Source: a bacterium UBP14_UBA6098 (GTDB lineage: Bacteria > UBP14 > UBA6098). Taken from it: DNA of 64,000 bases. Under the pieces are notes generated by a model. It saw only the letters and a program-made list of their open reading frames with translations. It made no database searches and was not told the origin of the DNA. Each line of letters begins with the position of its first letter. Positions within the stretch are counted from its first letter, which is position 1. The stretch lies in contig DIWU01000024.1 of the NCBI GenBank assembly GCA_002428525.1, positions 124,001 to 188,000 of the forward strand, written 5' to 3'. Both the position numbers and the translations under genes were made by a program. Shown piece after piece: positions 24,690-32,892 of the stretch.

Positions 24690-25523
24690 TCACATCCCCG
24701 TCAAAACCTTGTTGCGGCCGGATTCCTTCGCGCGATAAAGCGCCTCGTCCGCGCGCTTGATCACATCTTCGATCGTATCATTGGAACTCGGACAGCGTGT
24801 AGCCACGCCGAGGCTGATAGTGACGAAATCGCTCGCGGGGTTTTCCTTGTGCGGAAGTCCGATCTTCTCCACTCCGGCTCGAATATTTTCGGCTATATCC
24901 ACCGCCGCGGAACCCTCTGTGTTCGGGAGAACAACAACGAACTCCTCACCGCCATATCTGGCGGCAAGGTCCCTCGGCCGAGAGGCGACTCGCTCGAAAA
25001 CCTTCGCGACCGACTTGAGGCATTCGTCCCCCATCTGATGGCCGTAGGTGTCGTTGAACTTCTTGAAACAATCGACATCGGACATGATTATAGCGAAAGG
25101 CTCGTTGCACTCGGCACATTTCGCCCATTCATTGGAGATGAATCTGTCAAAATACCCGCGATTCGCGATGCGAGTGAGGCCGTCGAGATTAGCGAGCTTC
25201 TCGAGCTCCTTATTCGCTAAGTTCAGCTCCTTCGTCCTCTCCGCGACCATATCCTCGAGATGATGAGCGTAATCCTCGATCTTGGCCTTCGCGCTTTTTA
25301 GCTCCTCGATCATCTGCTCGAGGCGAAGCTCCCTCGCCTCGACCTTCATCATCATCATACCGAAATTCTCCGCAAGCTCGGAAAACCTCTGCGGAACCCC
25401 CTCCTCTGCAGTCATGGCGAAAAGCTCCTGCGCCGAACTATTGTCGTAATCGCAACAGGCGATCTTCTTCGCCAAAGAATTCAACCGCTCGATTAAATTA
25501 TCCATCTGAAGATATTCGTCCAT
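24690..25523 (-). CDS. diguanylate cyclase (GGDEF domain)
   Basis: 277 residues from the ATG at 25523 (MDEYLQMDN); an 11-codon extension to a TTG is unlikely because it runs through a palindrome. A helical N-terminal region with a long coiled coil (about residues 70-125) leads into a GGDEF domain. The active site is YGGEEF, and the inhibitory I-site RxxD (RPRD) lies five residues before it, so product inhibition is expected. It makes c-di-GMP. No transmembrane helix or PAS domain, so it is a soluble enzyme. Alone in its transcript, downstream of a cloverleaf element. Confidence 0.93.
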   Translation of the reverse strand: MDEYLQMDNLIERLNSLAKKIACCDYDNSSAQELFAMTAEEGVPQRFSELAENFGMMMMKVEARELRLEQMIEELKSAKAKIEDYAHHLEDMVAERTKELNLANKELEKLANLDGLTRIANRGYFDRFISNEWAKCAECNEPFAIIMSDVDCFKKFNDTYGHQMGDECLKSVAKVFERVASRPRDLAARYGGEEFVVVLPNTEGSAAVDIAENIRAGVEKIGLPHKENPASDFVTISLGVATRCPSSNDTIEDVIKRADEALYRAKESGRNKVLTGM

Positions 25524-25536
25524 CTCGAACCCCGTT

Positions 25537-25553
25537 CGACAATTACATTGTCG
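25537..25553. promoter_or_regulatory. perfect palindrome in the leader of the GGDEF gene
   Basis: CGACAAT-TAC-ATTGTCG, 7-bp arms, ending 13 bp before the ATG at 25523. It could be a repressor operator or an RNA hairpin over the ribosome site. The remaining gap up to 25680 is AT-rich and shows no other clear signal. Confidence 0.5.
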
Positions 25554-25680
25554 CAACTCGACTCTATTTTATTCGAATAAATCGAGCCGCTATCAAAAAG
25601 ATTTCGATTTAATATAAACTTTCTCGCCAATAAAAACAAGGCTTTCAATGAATTGAAAAAACTCTCCGCCAGCTAAAACC

Positions 25681-25823
25681 CCGGGGCGTCGGGTTCTCTT
25701 CGCCTTCGGAAAGCCCGCTTTCCTCGAGGCGAAGAGATCGCCGCGGGGCCGGAGCAGAATTTATGTTTGCATCACGATTTTCATCCGGCCCTGCGGCCCG
25801 CGCATGCGCGGCCGACGCCCCGG
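25681..25823 (-). repeat. cloverleaf element, copy 2 (downstream of the NtrC-type regulator)
   Basis: The most regular copy. Closing stem CCGGGGCGTCGG (25681-25692) with CCGACGCCCCGG (25812-25823), 12 bp perfect. Read in the direction of the upstream gene: short hairpin CCGCGC-AT-GCGCGG (25798-25811), middle hairpin of 14 bp (25740-25753 with 25784-25797, one G-T wobble) with a 30-nt loop, and long hairpin of 11 bp (25695-25705 with 25727-25737) tipped by a second 7-bp stem. Almost every base outside loops is paired. It starts 15 bp after the regulator stop. Confidence 0.88.
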
Positions 25824-25838
25824 TGTTTGCGGTGAGGT

Positions 25839-27161
25839 TTATTTTGCGATCTTATATTCGGCGATTTTATTTCGAAGTGTATTTCGATGTATTCCGAGGC
25901 GGTCTGCGGCGTTTCCGAGGTGCCAGTTTGTTTGTTCGAGGATTCGCTCTATATGGCTTTTTTCGACTTCGGCCAGAAGGTCGGAGCCGGCAGAGCGGTT
26001 GTTGAAGAAGAGGTGGAGGTCGTCGGCTTGAATAATCTCGTTTCGCGAGAGGATTATTGCGCGTTCGAGGGTGTTCATCAGCTCGCGGATATTCCCCGGC
26101 CACGGATGCCGGAGGATCGAGTCGAGCGCTTCTTTGGAGAGACCGGTGATTTTCTTGCCGTGTTTGACTGAGAATCGTTTAACGAGGGTATCGGCGAGTT
26201 CGATCAGGTCTTCGTGTCGTTCGCGAAGCGGCGGGATTTCGAGGCTGATAACCGCGAGGCGGTAGTAGAGGTCTTCGCGCATATTGCCCTGCTCGACGAA
26301 CTCGCGGACATTCCGGTTAGTTGCGGCGATAATCCTCACCGAGGGGGCGATTTGGGAGTCCCCTCCGAGGCGGAAGAATGATCCTTCCTGCAGAAATCTC
26401 AGTAGCTTTGGTTGTAAAGGGAGCGCGATTTCGCCTACTTCATCGAGAAACAGTGTTCCTCCGTCGGCGAGCTCGATCTTGCCGCGCATACGTTTGGTTG
26501 CGCCGGTGTAGGCCCCCGGTTCGGCGCCGAAGAGTTCGCTCTCGAGGAGTGTGTCGGGAATAGCGGCGCAGTTTATCGGGATGAAGGCTCCTTTGCGGCC
26601 GCTTAGCTCATGGATTGTCCTTGCGATAAGCTCCTTTCCGACGCCGGATTCGCCGGTGATGAGAACCGGCGCCTCTGTCGGCGCGATTCGCGAGACCATA
26701 GACAGAATCTCGGTCATCTGCCGGGATTTTGCGACTAATCCGCTGGAAAAACGGTCGTGGAGTTGTTCTTTGAGGAGCTTGTTTTCATCCTCGAGGCGGC
26801 GGTTCTCGAGCTGTTTTGCGATAACGACCTTCAGCTCTTCGAGGTCGATTGGTTTAACAAGATAATCCTGCGCACCCGCCTTCATCCCCTCGACCGCGGT
26901 ATCGACGCCGCCGTAAGCCGTGATCAGCACGACAGGTAGATTCGGGTCGATCTCGATGAGCTTTGCGGCGAGTTCGATTCCGCTCATTCCGGGGAGCTTG
27001 ACATCGAGAAGAGCTATATCGAAGCCCCTTTTTTTAAAGGCTTCGAGCCCGGCCTCGGCGGTCGGGAAATCAGCGACCTCGAAACCGGTCTTCATAAGGA
27101 ACTTGCCGAGCAGGGTTCTCGCGGCGTCCTCGTCGTCAATAAGCAGGATGCTGTATTTCAT
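25839..27161 (-). CDS. NtrC-family sigma54-dependent response regulator
   Basis: 440 residues. The receiver domain has phospho-acceptor Asp53 (ALLDVKLPG) and acidic pocket D9/D10. The AAA+ domain has Walker A GESGVGKE and Walker B GGTLFLDEVGEI, and the sigma54-contact loop reads GAYTGA instead of GAFTGA. A Fis-type helix-turn-helix ends the protein (NAADRLGIHRNTLRNKI). It activates sigma54 promoters when phosphorylated by the kinase encoded 12 bp upstream. No target promoter with GG-N10-GC spacing was spotted in the window. Confidence 0.95.
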   Translation of the reverse strand: MKYSILLIDDEDAARTLLGKFLMKTGFEVADFPTAEAGLEAFKKRGFDIALLDVKLPGMSGIELAAKLIEIDPNLPVVLITAYGGVDTAVEGMKAGAQDYLVKPIDLEELKVVIAKQLENRRLEDENKLLKEQLHDRFSSGLVAKSRQMTEILSMVSRIAPTEAPVLITGESGVGKELIARTIHELSGRKGAFIPINCAAIPDTLLESELFGAEPGAYTGATKRMRGKIELADGGTLFLDEVGEIALPLQPKLLRFLQEGSFFRLGGDSQIAPSVRIIAATNRNVREFVEQGNMREDLYYRLAVISLEIPPLRERHEDLIELADTLVKRFSVKHGKKITGLSKEALDSILRHPWPGNIRELMNTLERAIILSRNEIIQADDLHLFFNNRSAGSDLLAEVEKSHIERILEQTNWHLGNAADRLGIHRNTLRNKIAEYKIAK

Positions 27162-27173
27162 GATGGCCTCGGA

Positions 27174-29120
27174 TTATCTTAGTGGAAGTATTATTGTAAA
27201 GGTTGTGCCGTTCTCGTTCGAATCGACCTCTATCTTGCCGCCGTGGTCCTTGGCGACCCTGAAGGCGACGAATAACCCGATTCCGGTTCCGGCCTCTTTG
27301 CCCGCGCTGACAAAGGGTTTGCCAAGTTTATCGAGAACGCCCTTTGGAACCGGAGGCCCGTCGTCGAAAACCGCAAGGCGGATTTTATCGTCCCTTCGGG
27401 AGACCTCGAAGCGGATCAAACCGCCTGCCGGTGTGGCCTCGACTGCATTTTTAATTAAATTTAAAAGGGCCTTCTTAAGCTGATTCCCGTCGAATTCCAC
27501 CAAGCCGTCGAATTCGATCTTCGATTGAAACTCTATTCCGGAGCCGACTGCGCGAAGCCTCGCCGCCGACTCGATCTCGTCGATCAGCGGCCTGAGCGGC
27601 TGAAGTGAAAGCGCGGGGGCCATGGGAGCCGAAAGGCCGATGAACTCGCGAATTATATTGTCGAGTCTGGAGATCTCCGCCCTTAGATCCTTGAGCATAC
27701 CGCGGTATTCGGCCTCGTCCTCGGTGGGTTTGAACTCGGCGGAAAGCCTTTGCGCGACAATCCCTATTGCATTGAGCGGGTTTCTGATCTCGTGGGCGAC
27801 ACCGGCGGCAAGCTCGCCGAGGGCGCGCAGATGTTCCGCTCCGGCGGCCTCTTTCTTCAATTCGATTAAATCGGTGATATCCTCGGCCACAGCAAAGGCG
27901 CCTCCATCGCGGAGTTTTCCTGCGGAAATATCGAGCGTGCGCCTTCCGATCTGAGTCTCGATCTCGATTCGAGAGCTATAGCCATGCTCGTTCGAGGCGA
28001 GCCGACCGATCCCCAATTCGTCGTGCGGAAAAACCGAGATGTAGCTTCTGCCGACTGCCTCGCGTGAGCGGAGGCCGAAGAATTTCCCGGCCAAGGGATT
28101 GATCAGCGAGATATTGCCGCTGGGATCAACCGCGATACAGGCCGCGCTCATCTCGGAGACAATCGCCTCGGAAAGGCCGACCTGAGCGGCAAGCCTACGC
28201 GCGGTGTAGCTGAGCGCGATCGCCCCGATTGCCGCGATTATCGCGAGGATGAGGATTACACCGATCTGAAGGACATAACCGCGGAAAAGCTTGTCATATT
28301 CGGCGCTGGAGAAGCCGACGCGCAAAACACCATGATAGCGGCCCATCTTCGGGAACACGAGGGCCAGCTCGAAGACTCGTTCATTTGAGAAATTTGTGTA
28401 TCGGTAGCTGGGAATACCCGTGCTATAGACCTTTTCGAGAAACTCGTCGGAGGCGAGACTGCTGAGTGTGCGCACCGCCTTTGTTGCAAAAATAAAGCCG
28501 GATTCATCCTGAAGCGCAAGATAGCGAACCTCCGGGTTTTCGCCGAGTCGGCCGATCATACGGCCGAGTGTCAGCTCCTCGCGTTCGCGCGGGGTCGGTT
28601 CGGGGGCAAACATCACAACCACACCGTTTTCGACGCGCATCGCGAGGCCCTTCGGGCCCTCTTCGAGCGGTAGCTCGCGGTCGATCCCGAAAAGAACCGA
28701 CCGCTCGCCGTTTTCATATATCCCGGCGAGGTTTTCGCGGATACTCTCGAACTGGCTGTAAAGCTCGCCCGAGGGCGACGAGCGATAAACTATCGTCCCA
28801 TCGAAATCGGTGAAAACAACGAACGGCAATTGCCCCTTCTTGGCGACCGCCTCGACATCGCCGGCCGAGATATTCCTCGGAACAAAATCGGAGGCGAAGA
28901 TAAGCCTGCTCTCGCGCTCGAATTCGCGCATAACTTGGAAACCGTAAACCGTGCGGCAGGCCTCGATCATCACCGAGGCGGAACCGAGGCCGTTTCGGAA
29001 CATAAGCTCGTCGAACGCGCGCCGCGCGACGCGAAGGGCATACCATTCAATCGCGATGACGACGAACAGGATCGAGATCAGGATGACGATCAACCGAAAT
29101 ATTCGCCGCCGGTTTCCCAC
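27174..29120 (-). CDS. membrane sensor histidine kinase (NtrB/AtoS-like)
   Basis: About 648 residues if it starts at GTG 29120, two bases after the stop of the preceding barrel gene. A longer ATG reading to 29177 would overlap that gene by 55 bp and is less likely. Order: TM helix, extracytoplasmic sensor region of about 260 residues, second TM helix (ILILAIIAAIGAIALS), PAS domain, HisKA with AGVAHEIRNPLNA, and HATPase with N box (NLIKNAVEATPAG) and G boxes (FDDGPPVP, GTGIGLF). Partner of the NtrC-type regulator. Cotranscription with an outer-membrane protein hints at envelope sensing. Confidence 0.92.
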   Translation of the reverse strand: MGNRRRIFRLIVILISILFVVIAIEWYALRVARRAFDELMFRNGLGSASVMIEACRTVYGFQVMREFERESRLIFASDFVPRNISAGDVEAVAKKGQLPFVVFTDFDGTIVYRSSPSGELYSQFESIRENLAGIYENGERSVLFGIDRELPLEEGPKGLAMRVENGVVVMFAPEPTPREREELTLGRMIGRLGENPEVRYLALQDESGFIFATKAVRTLSSLASDEFLEKVYSTGIPSYRYTNFSNERVFELALVFPKMGRYHGVLRVGFSSAEYDKLFRGYVLQIGVILILAIIAAIGAIALSYTARRLAAQVGLSEAIVSEMSAACIAVDPSGNISLINPLAGKFFGLRSREAVGRSYISVFPHDELGIGRLASNEHGYSSRIEIETQIGRRTLDISAGKLRDGGAFAVAEDITDLIELKKEAAGAEHLRALGELAAGVAHEIRNPLNAIGIVAQRLSAEFKPTEDEAEYRGMLKDLRAEISRLDNIIREFIGLSAPMAPALSLQPLRPLIDEIESAARLRAVGSGIEFQSKIEFDGLVEFDGNQLKKALLNLIKNAVEATPAGGLIRFEVSRRDDKIRLAVFDDGPPVPKGVLDKLGKPFVSAGKEAGTGIGLFVAFRVAKDHGGKIEVDSNENGTTFTIILPLR

Positions 29121-29122
29121 AC

Positions 29123-30265
29123 TCAGATGCTCGGTTCGAATGAGAAGTATGCGCCGAAGGTTTTGCCCTTCGGCCAATAGGCGAAGTCGTAGCGCACTAC
29201 GGTGTAGTCGGTGAAGACCCAGCGAAGGCCGAAGCCGAGGGTCATCTGCTGGTCCTCCTCGCGAACGAAGTCGCCATAGATCTTGGCAAACTCGAGAAAC
29301 GGCGCCAGTTCGAGGATAGGGCGGGGGTTTTCATAGCCGGGGATCAGCCAATGGAGGAGTATCCACGGTGTGTAGCTTTCTTCCCATACCTGAGCGCGAA
29401 GCTCGCCGGACATGATGTAGTAGCTTGTTCCCATGATACGGCGCTTGTCGATCCCGCGGAGGAAGTTATCCTCGCCGGCTTTGAATGCAACGAGCTGGGG
29501 GACCTCGGTCAGATGGTGCCCCGCTGAGATTCGCAGAGCGAGAATTAGCGGGAATGGCACCTGTTTGGTTTGAAGCTTGCCGAAGAACCTCTGGTCGAGC
29601 TCGATATAGCCGGTGGCCTTAGGGGGCCATTCAAGATCGGGGTTAGTGAACTGCTCGACATCCATATAATCGAACATGCCGTCGTCGTCGCTTTTGAGTA
29701 TCAATCCGCCGAAGCGTATTCCGAGGTAGTAGGCCGTTTGCGGATTCTCGGGGTTGTCCCGGCTGTCGATCGCGAAGATGCCGCCGATATCTATCGCGTC
29801 CGCGACCCTCGTCTCGGCCGTCGAATCGAAAGAGGCGGAGACCGGCCGGTAGCTCATAGGGGAATCGTAATCGCCGTGGAGAAGGCCGGCATAAAGCGAG
29901 AACTTATTCGAGGGACCGGCATTGAAGGATTGGCGAAGATAGGCCGAGTATTCTGAAACGATATAGCCGACCGAGATCGTGTCGCCGCGCGGCCGCCGGA
30001 AGTCCTCCTCGAGAGAATCTCTCGAGAACTCGATCTTAAGGGAGGTTTTCTCGCCGATAATCTTTGTCTTCAGCTCGGCGTCGAGCCAATAATCCCCCGA
30101 AAAGGAGTATCTGCCGTCGGCTGACCAACCCATATGCTTGTGTTCGCCTTGGGCGTAAAGAAAACCGACGCCTCCGTCCTGCGGAGTCCAGTAGGCCCCC
30201 GGTATAAAAAACCATCCGCCGAGGCAGGATATCGCGAGGAGTGCTGTTAGGATGACATATCTCAT
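29123..30265 (-). CDS. outer-membrane beta-barrel protein, Omp85/surface-antigen-like
   Basis: 380 residues from the ATG at 30265 (AAGGAGC upstream), with a signal peptide (VILTALLAISCLGGWFF). The mature part alternates polar and aromatic residues typical of beta strands. It contains an FLRGIDKRR segment recalling the L6 VRG/F motif of Omp85 proteins, and the last strand is aromatic-rich (FGAYFSFEPSI). No POTRA domains are apparent, so it is a barrel-only or distant relative. First gene of an operon with a two-component system. Confidence 0.7.
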   Translation of the reverse strand: MRYVILTALLAISCLGGWFFIPGAYWTPQDGGVGFLYAQGEHKHMGWSADGRYSFSGDYWLDAELKTKIIGEKTSLKIEFSRDSLEEDFRRPRGDTISVGYIVSEYSAYLRQSFNAGPSNKFSLYAGLLHGDYDSPMSYRPVSASFDSTAETRVADAIDIGGIFAIDSRDNPENPQTAYYLGIRFGGLILKSDDDGMFDYMDVEQFTNPDLEWPPKATGYIELDQRFFGKLQTKQVPFPLILALRISAGHHLTEVPQLVAFKAGEDNFLRGIDKRRIMGTSYYIMSGELRAQVWEESYTPWILLHWLIPGYENPRPILELAPFLEFAKIYGDFVREEDQQMTLGFGLRWVFTDYTVVRYDFAYWPKGKTFGAYFSFEPSI

Positions 30266-30287
30266 ATTTCGCTCCTTAATTTTGTAT

Positions 30288-30316
30288 AAAATACGGTTTG
30301 GATGGACATATGTCAA
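30288..30316 (-). promoter_or_regulatory. promoter for barrel-kinase-regulator operon
   Basis: On the minus strand TTGACA (30316-30311), 17 bp, TATTTT (30293-30288). The start site would be about 18 nt before the AAGGAGC/ATG. The same TTGACA-17-TATTTT layout precedes ftsK and dnaA. Confidence 0.6.
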
Positions 30317-30479
30317 CTGCCATAAGAGGCGCCGGCCGGCTCGGGGGTTTCGCAAATCGGGCTTTGTTATCTTTATTGGAATTTTTCGCTTTCAATTATT
30401 TTTTATGCTAATATAATATTAATATGTTCGAGTATTTACACGGGATTTCAGTCGATCTTTCGTATCGCGCACTCGAGAG

Positions 30480-32147
30480 ATGAAGAGGTTACTTTTAACA
30501 GCGGCAATTCTTAGTGTGGCGTATTGTTTCGAGGCTGGGGATTATCTCACCTCTGAGGAGGATATTCTCGATGCGCTATCGCGGGAGGAGATAAGCTTCA
30601 CCGAGTATTACGATTTGTTGGAGCTTTTTCGTGACAAGGTCGAGCTGACCGGCGACGATTTAGATCGTCTGAGGGCGATTCCGGGTGTTGATCGAAGGTG
30701 GATCGAGGCAATCGAGGAGGCCCGCGAAAACGCAGGTCTTTTCGCGGATAGAGAGACCTTCGAGCGGTGGTTTCCCTTCGATTTCGAGCGGATAAGAGCC
30801 TTCGTGTTCTTCGAGAAGCGCGAGCGGCGCGATATGAACGGTAGCGTCAAGCTCTACACCCACGGCAAATTCATCGAGGATGCGACGCCGACGAACAATC
30901 TAACCGGCGGTTTCGGCACGAAGACAATTCGTATCGAGGCACGCGGTATCGACGACCAGCGCTCACCGCGCCTTCGAAGGCGATCCTTGAGTGTGAAGAA
31001 GCCCACTTGGGGCTTGACTCTGGGGAGCTTCGACGAGGGCTTCGGCAACGGTCTCGTGATGGGCAAGGCCTTTCATATCGCAGGGGCAAAACGCACAAAT
31101 ACCGGCCTGAAATCGCTAATTTCGCCGGTCGATAACCTTTTCAACGGCGCTTATTTCTCCGGCGATTTCGGAAGGGTCGGCACCGGTGCGGCGCTGAGTA
31201 GGGTCGATTACGACTCGGTTTGCGCCGAGGTGATGGCCTCGGAGCTCAGTTTTTCACCGGACTCGAATTACAGGTTCGGCGGGGTGTTCGCATTGGCGGG
31301 GGTTTCCTCGCCGGAACGCGGCTCGCGTTTTTCGCAGAGCGCGGGGTCGGTCTTTGGAAAGGCGGTTGTTTTGGGGTCGAAGCTCGATCTCGAGCTTGGG
31401 TGGACGGACAACGGCGGCGTCGGCCTGAGCCTCTCCGCCCTGTCCAAGCTCGAGGGCGTTCGCTCGATAGCTTCCTTCTGGAGCTACTCGGATGGGTTTT
31501 TCCCGCTGAACGGCGACGGCGAATCGGATTATCGATACACCTATATCCCCTTGGGCGAATCCGGCGTCCTCCACGATTCGAGGGGCGCGGGCGAGAGCGG
31601 CGCGAAGATGAAAATCACAGTGCCCGTCGGCGAGAGGGTCTCCGTCGATTTGGATCAATCGGGTTGGCGAACGCCCTCAGCCGGCGATTGGGGGATCAGC
31701 ACGAAATCCGCCCTGTATTTTCGAGGGGAAAACAATACTCGTCTCCGTGGCGAATATTCATGGGAAAAACGGACGCTCGCGAGCGGAGTCCGAAGCAAAA
31801 ACTCGATTCGTATGACAGCTAACATCCCATTAGCAAAGGACTTCGGGCTGAACGGATACCTTCGGGTCAGCCGCTCGAATATCGGTGAGGCGACCACCGA
31901 CGGCCTCTCCGCGAATGCCGAAATTCAGGGCGACCTCTTCGAGCCGATGCAACTTCGCCTTCAGCTCGTCCGCTCAAAGACGAATATAGCCTCGAAAGAC
32001 AACGGCTATTGGGCACTGCGCTTCAGGAACTATTTTCGCACAGGGCCGATAAGCTGGCTCGCCGAGGTTCGCCGCGCCTTTTACGACAAGGCCGACAAGG
32101 ACGACCTGACAGAATTTCGTATAACCAGTTCATACTATTGGAGATAA
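30480..32147 (+). CDS. helix-hairpin-helix protein with C-terminal beta-barrel, exported
   Basis: 555 residues with a signal peptide (LLLTAAILSVAYCFEAG). Residues about 20-115 resemble a pair of ComEA/T2SK-type HhH units (LDRLRAIPGVDRRWIEAIEEA). From about residue 120 the sequence is made of alternating beta-strand patterns (VKLYTHGKF, RVSVDLDQSGW, FRITSSYYW) as in outer-membrane barrels, ending on an aromatic. Function unknown. HhH usually binds DNA or protein helices, so a role in DNA or protein traffic at the outer membrane is possible but unproven. One base separates it from rlmB. An AT-rich TATAAT (30412-30417) upstream may be its promoter. Confidence 0.7.
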   Translation: MKRLLLTAAILSVAYCFEAGDYLTSEEDILDALSREEISFTEYYDLLELFRDKVELTGDDLDRLRAIPGVDRRWIEAIEEARENAGLFADRETFERWFPFDFERIRAFVFFEKRERRDMNGSVKLYTHGKFIEDATPTNNLTGGFGTKTIRIEARGIDDQRSPRLRRRSLSVKKPTWGLTLGSFDEGFGNGLVMGKAFHIAGAKRTNTGLKSLISPVDNLFNGAYFSGDFGRVGTGAALSRVDYDSVCAEVMASELSFSPDSNYRFGGVFALAGVSSPERGSRFSQSAGSVFGKAVVLGSKLDLELGWTDNGGVGLSLSALSKLEGVRSIASFWSYSDGFFPLNGDGESDYRYTYIPLGESGVLHDSRGAGESGAKMKITVPVGERVSVDLDQSGWRTPSAGDWGISTKSALYFRGENNTRLRGEYSWEKRTLASGVRSKNSIRMTANIPLAKDFGLNGYLRVSRSNIGEATTDGLSANAEIQGDLFEPMQLRLQLVRSKTNIASKDNGYWALRFRNYFRTGPISWLAEVRRAFYDKADKDDLTEFRITSSYYWR

Positions 32148-32148
32148 G

Positions 32149-32862
32149 ATGGCAGAAACCGAATTGATCTACGGCCGAAATCCGGTTGTCGAGGTGGCTA
32201 AGTTCAGGCGTGTCCATCGGTTATGGCTGACCGAGAGCACATATCAAAAGCTCAAAGGCAGGCTGAAAGTCGAAAGGTCGCGACTTTATATCGTCTCGAA
32301 GGGCGAAATCTCGGCTATCGCCGGCCGCCCCGACCATCAGGGCGCTGTCGCCGAGGTCGAACGCTTTTCGACAACCCCGCTGGACTCACTACTGACACTT
32401 CGCTCCGGCATCGTTTTAGCCCTCGACGGAATCACCGACCCGCGAAACCTCGGCGCGATAATAAGAAGCGCAGTCCTTTTGGGCGCGGCGGGGATAACCA
32501 TCCCCGAAAAGGGCTCCTCGGATATTACACCGGTGGTCTGCCACGCCAGCGCCGGCGGAACAGAGCATATCGCAATCGCAAAGGTCGAATCGATCCTTCA
32601 CACAATCAACCTCTTCAAGTCGCGGGGCTTCACCACAGCCTGCGCCGAATTGCCCGGCCCAGACACGGTCTCCATCTCCGAGTTCGAGCCGCCGGAGAAG
32701 ATCATCCTCACGATGGGCTCCGAGGAGGGCCTTCGCGCGAGGGTTCGCGCCGGTTCCGATGTCGTCTTGTCGATTCCGCAACGCACCGATTTCGACAGCT
32801 TCAATGTCTCGGTCGCCGCTTCGATTCTGCTTTGGGAGTTGACAAAAAAAAGGCCGGCATAG
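32149..32862 (+). CDS. rlmB: TrmH-family rRNA 2'-O-ribose methyltransferase (RlmB-like)
   Basis: 237 residues of the SPOUT class. An RNA-binding N-terminal domain (ELIYGRNPVVEV) is followed by the three SPOUT motifs: DPRNLGAIIRSA, MGSEEGL and SFNVSVAASI, which form the trefoil knot and SAM site. The RlmB subgroup modifies G2251 of 23S rRNA; that specificity is inferred from the N-terminal domain. The last codons form half of a terminator for the convergent ppiD gene. Confidence 0.92.
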   Translation: MAETELIYGRNPVVEVAKFRRVHRLWLTESTYQKLKGRLKVERSRLYIVSKGEISAIAGRPDHQGAVAEVERFSTTPLDSLLTLRSGIVLALDGITDPRNLGAIIRSAVLLGAAGITIPEKGSSDITPVVCHASAGGTEHIAIAKVESILHTINLFKSRGFTTACAELPGPDTVSISEFEPPEKIILTMGSEEGLRARVRAGSDVVLSIPQRTDFDSFNVSVAASILLWELTKKRPA

Positions 32863-32870
32863 AGCCGGCC
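32844..32870 (-). terminator. terminator of ppiD, overlapping the rlmB 3' end
   Basis: On the minus strand GGCCGGC (32870-32864), loop, GCCGGCC (32858-32852), then eight T (A run 32851-32844). Seven-bp GC stem. The T-run and hairpin are also the last six codons of rlmB, so one DNA segment serves both genes. Confidence 0.85.
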
Positions 32871-32892
32871 CGAAAACTCTGCTGGAGTAAGG

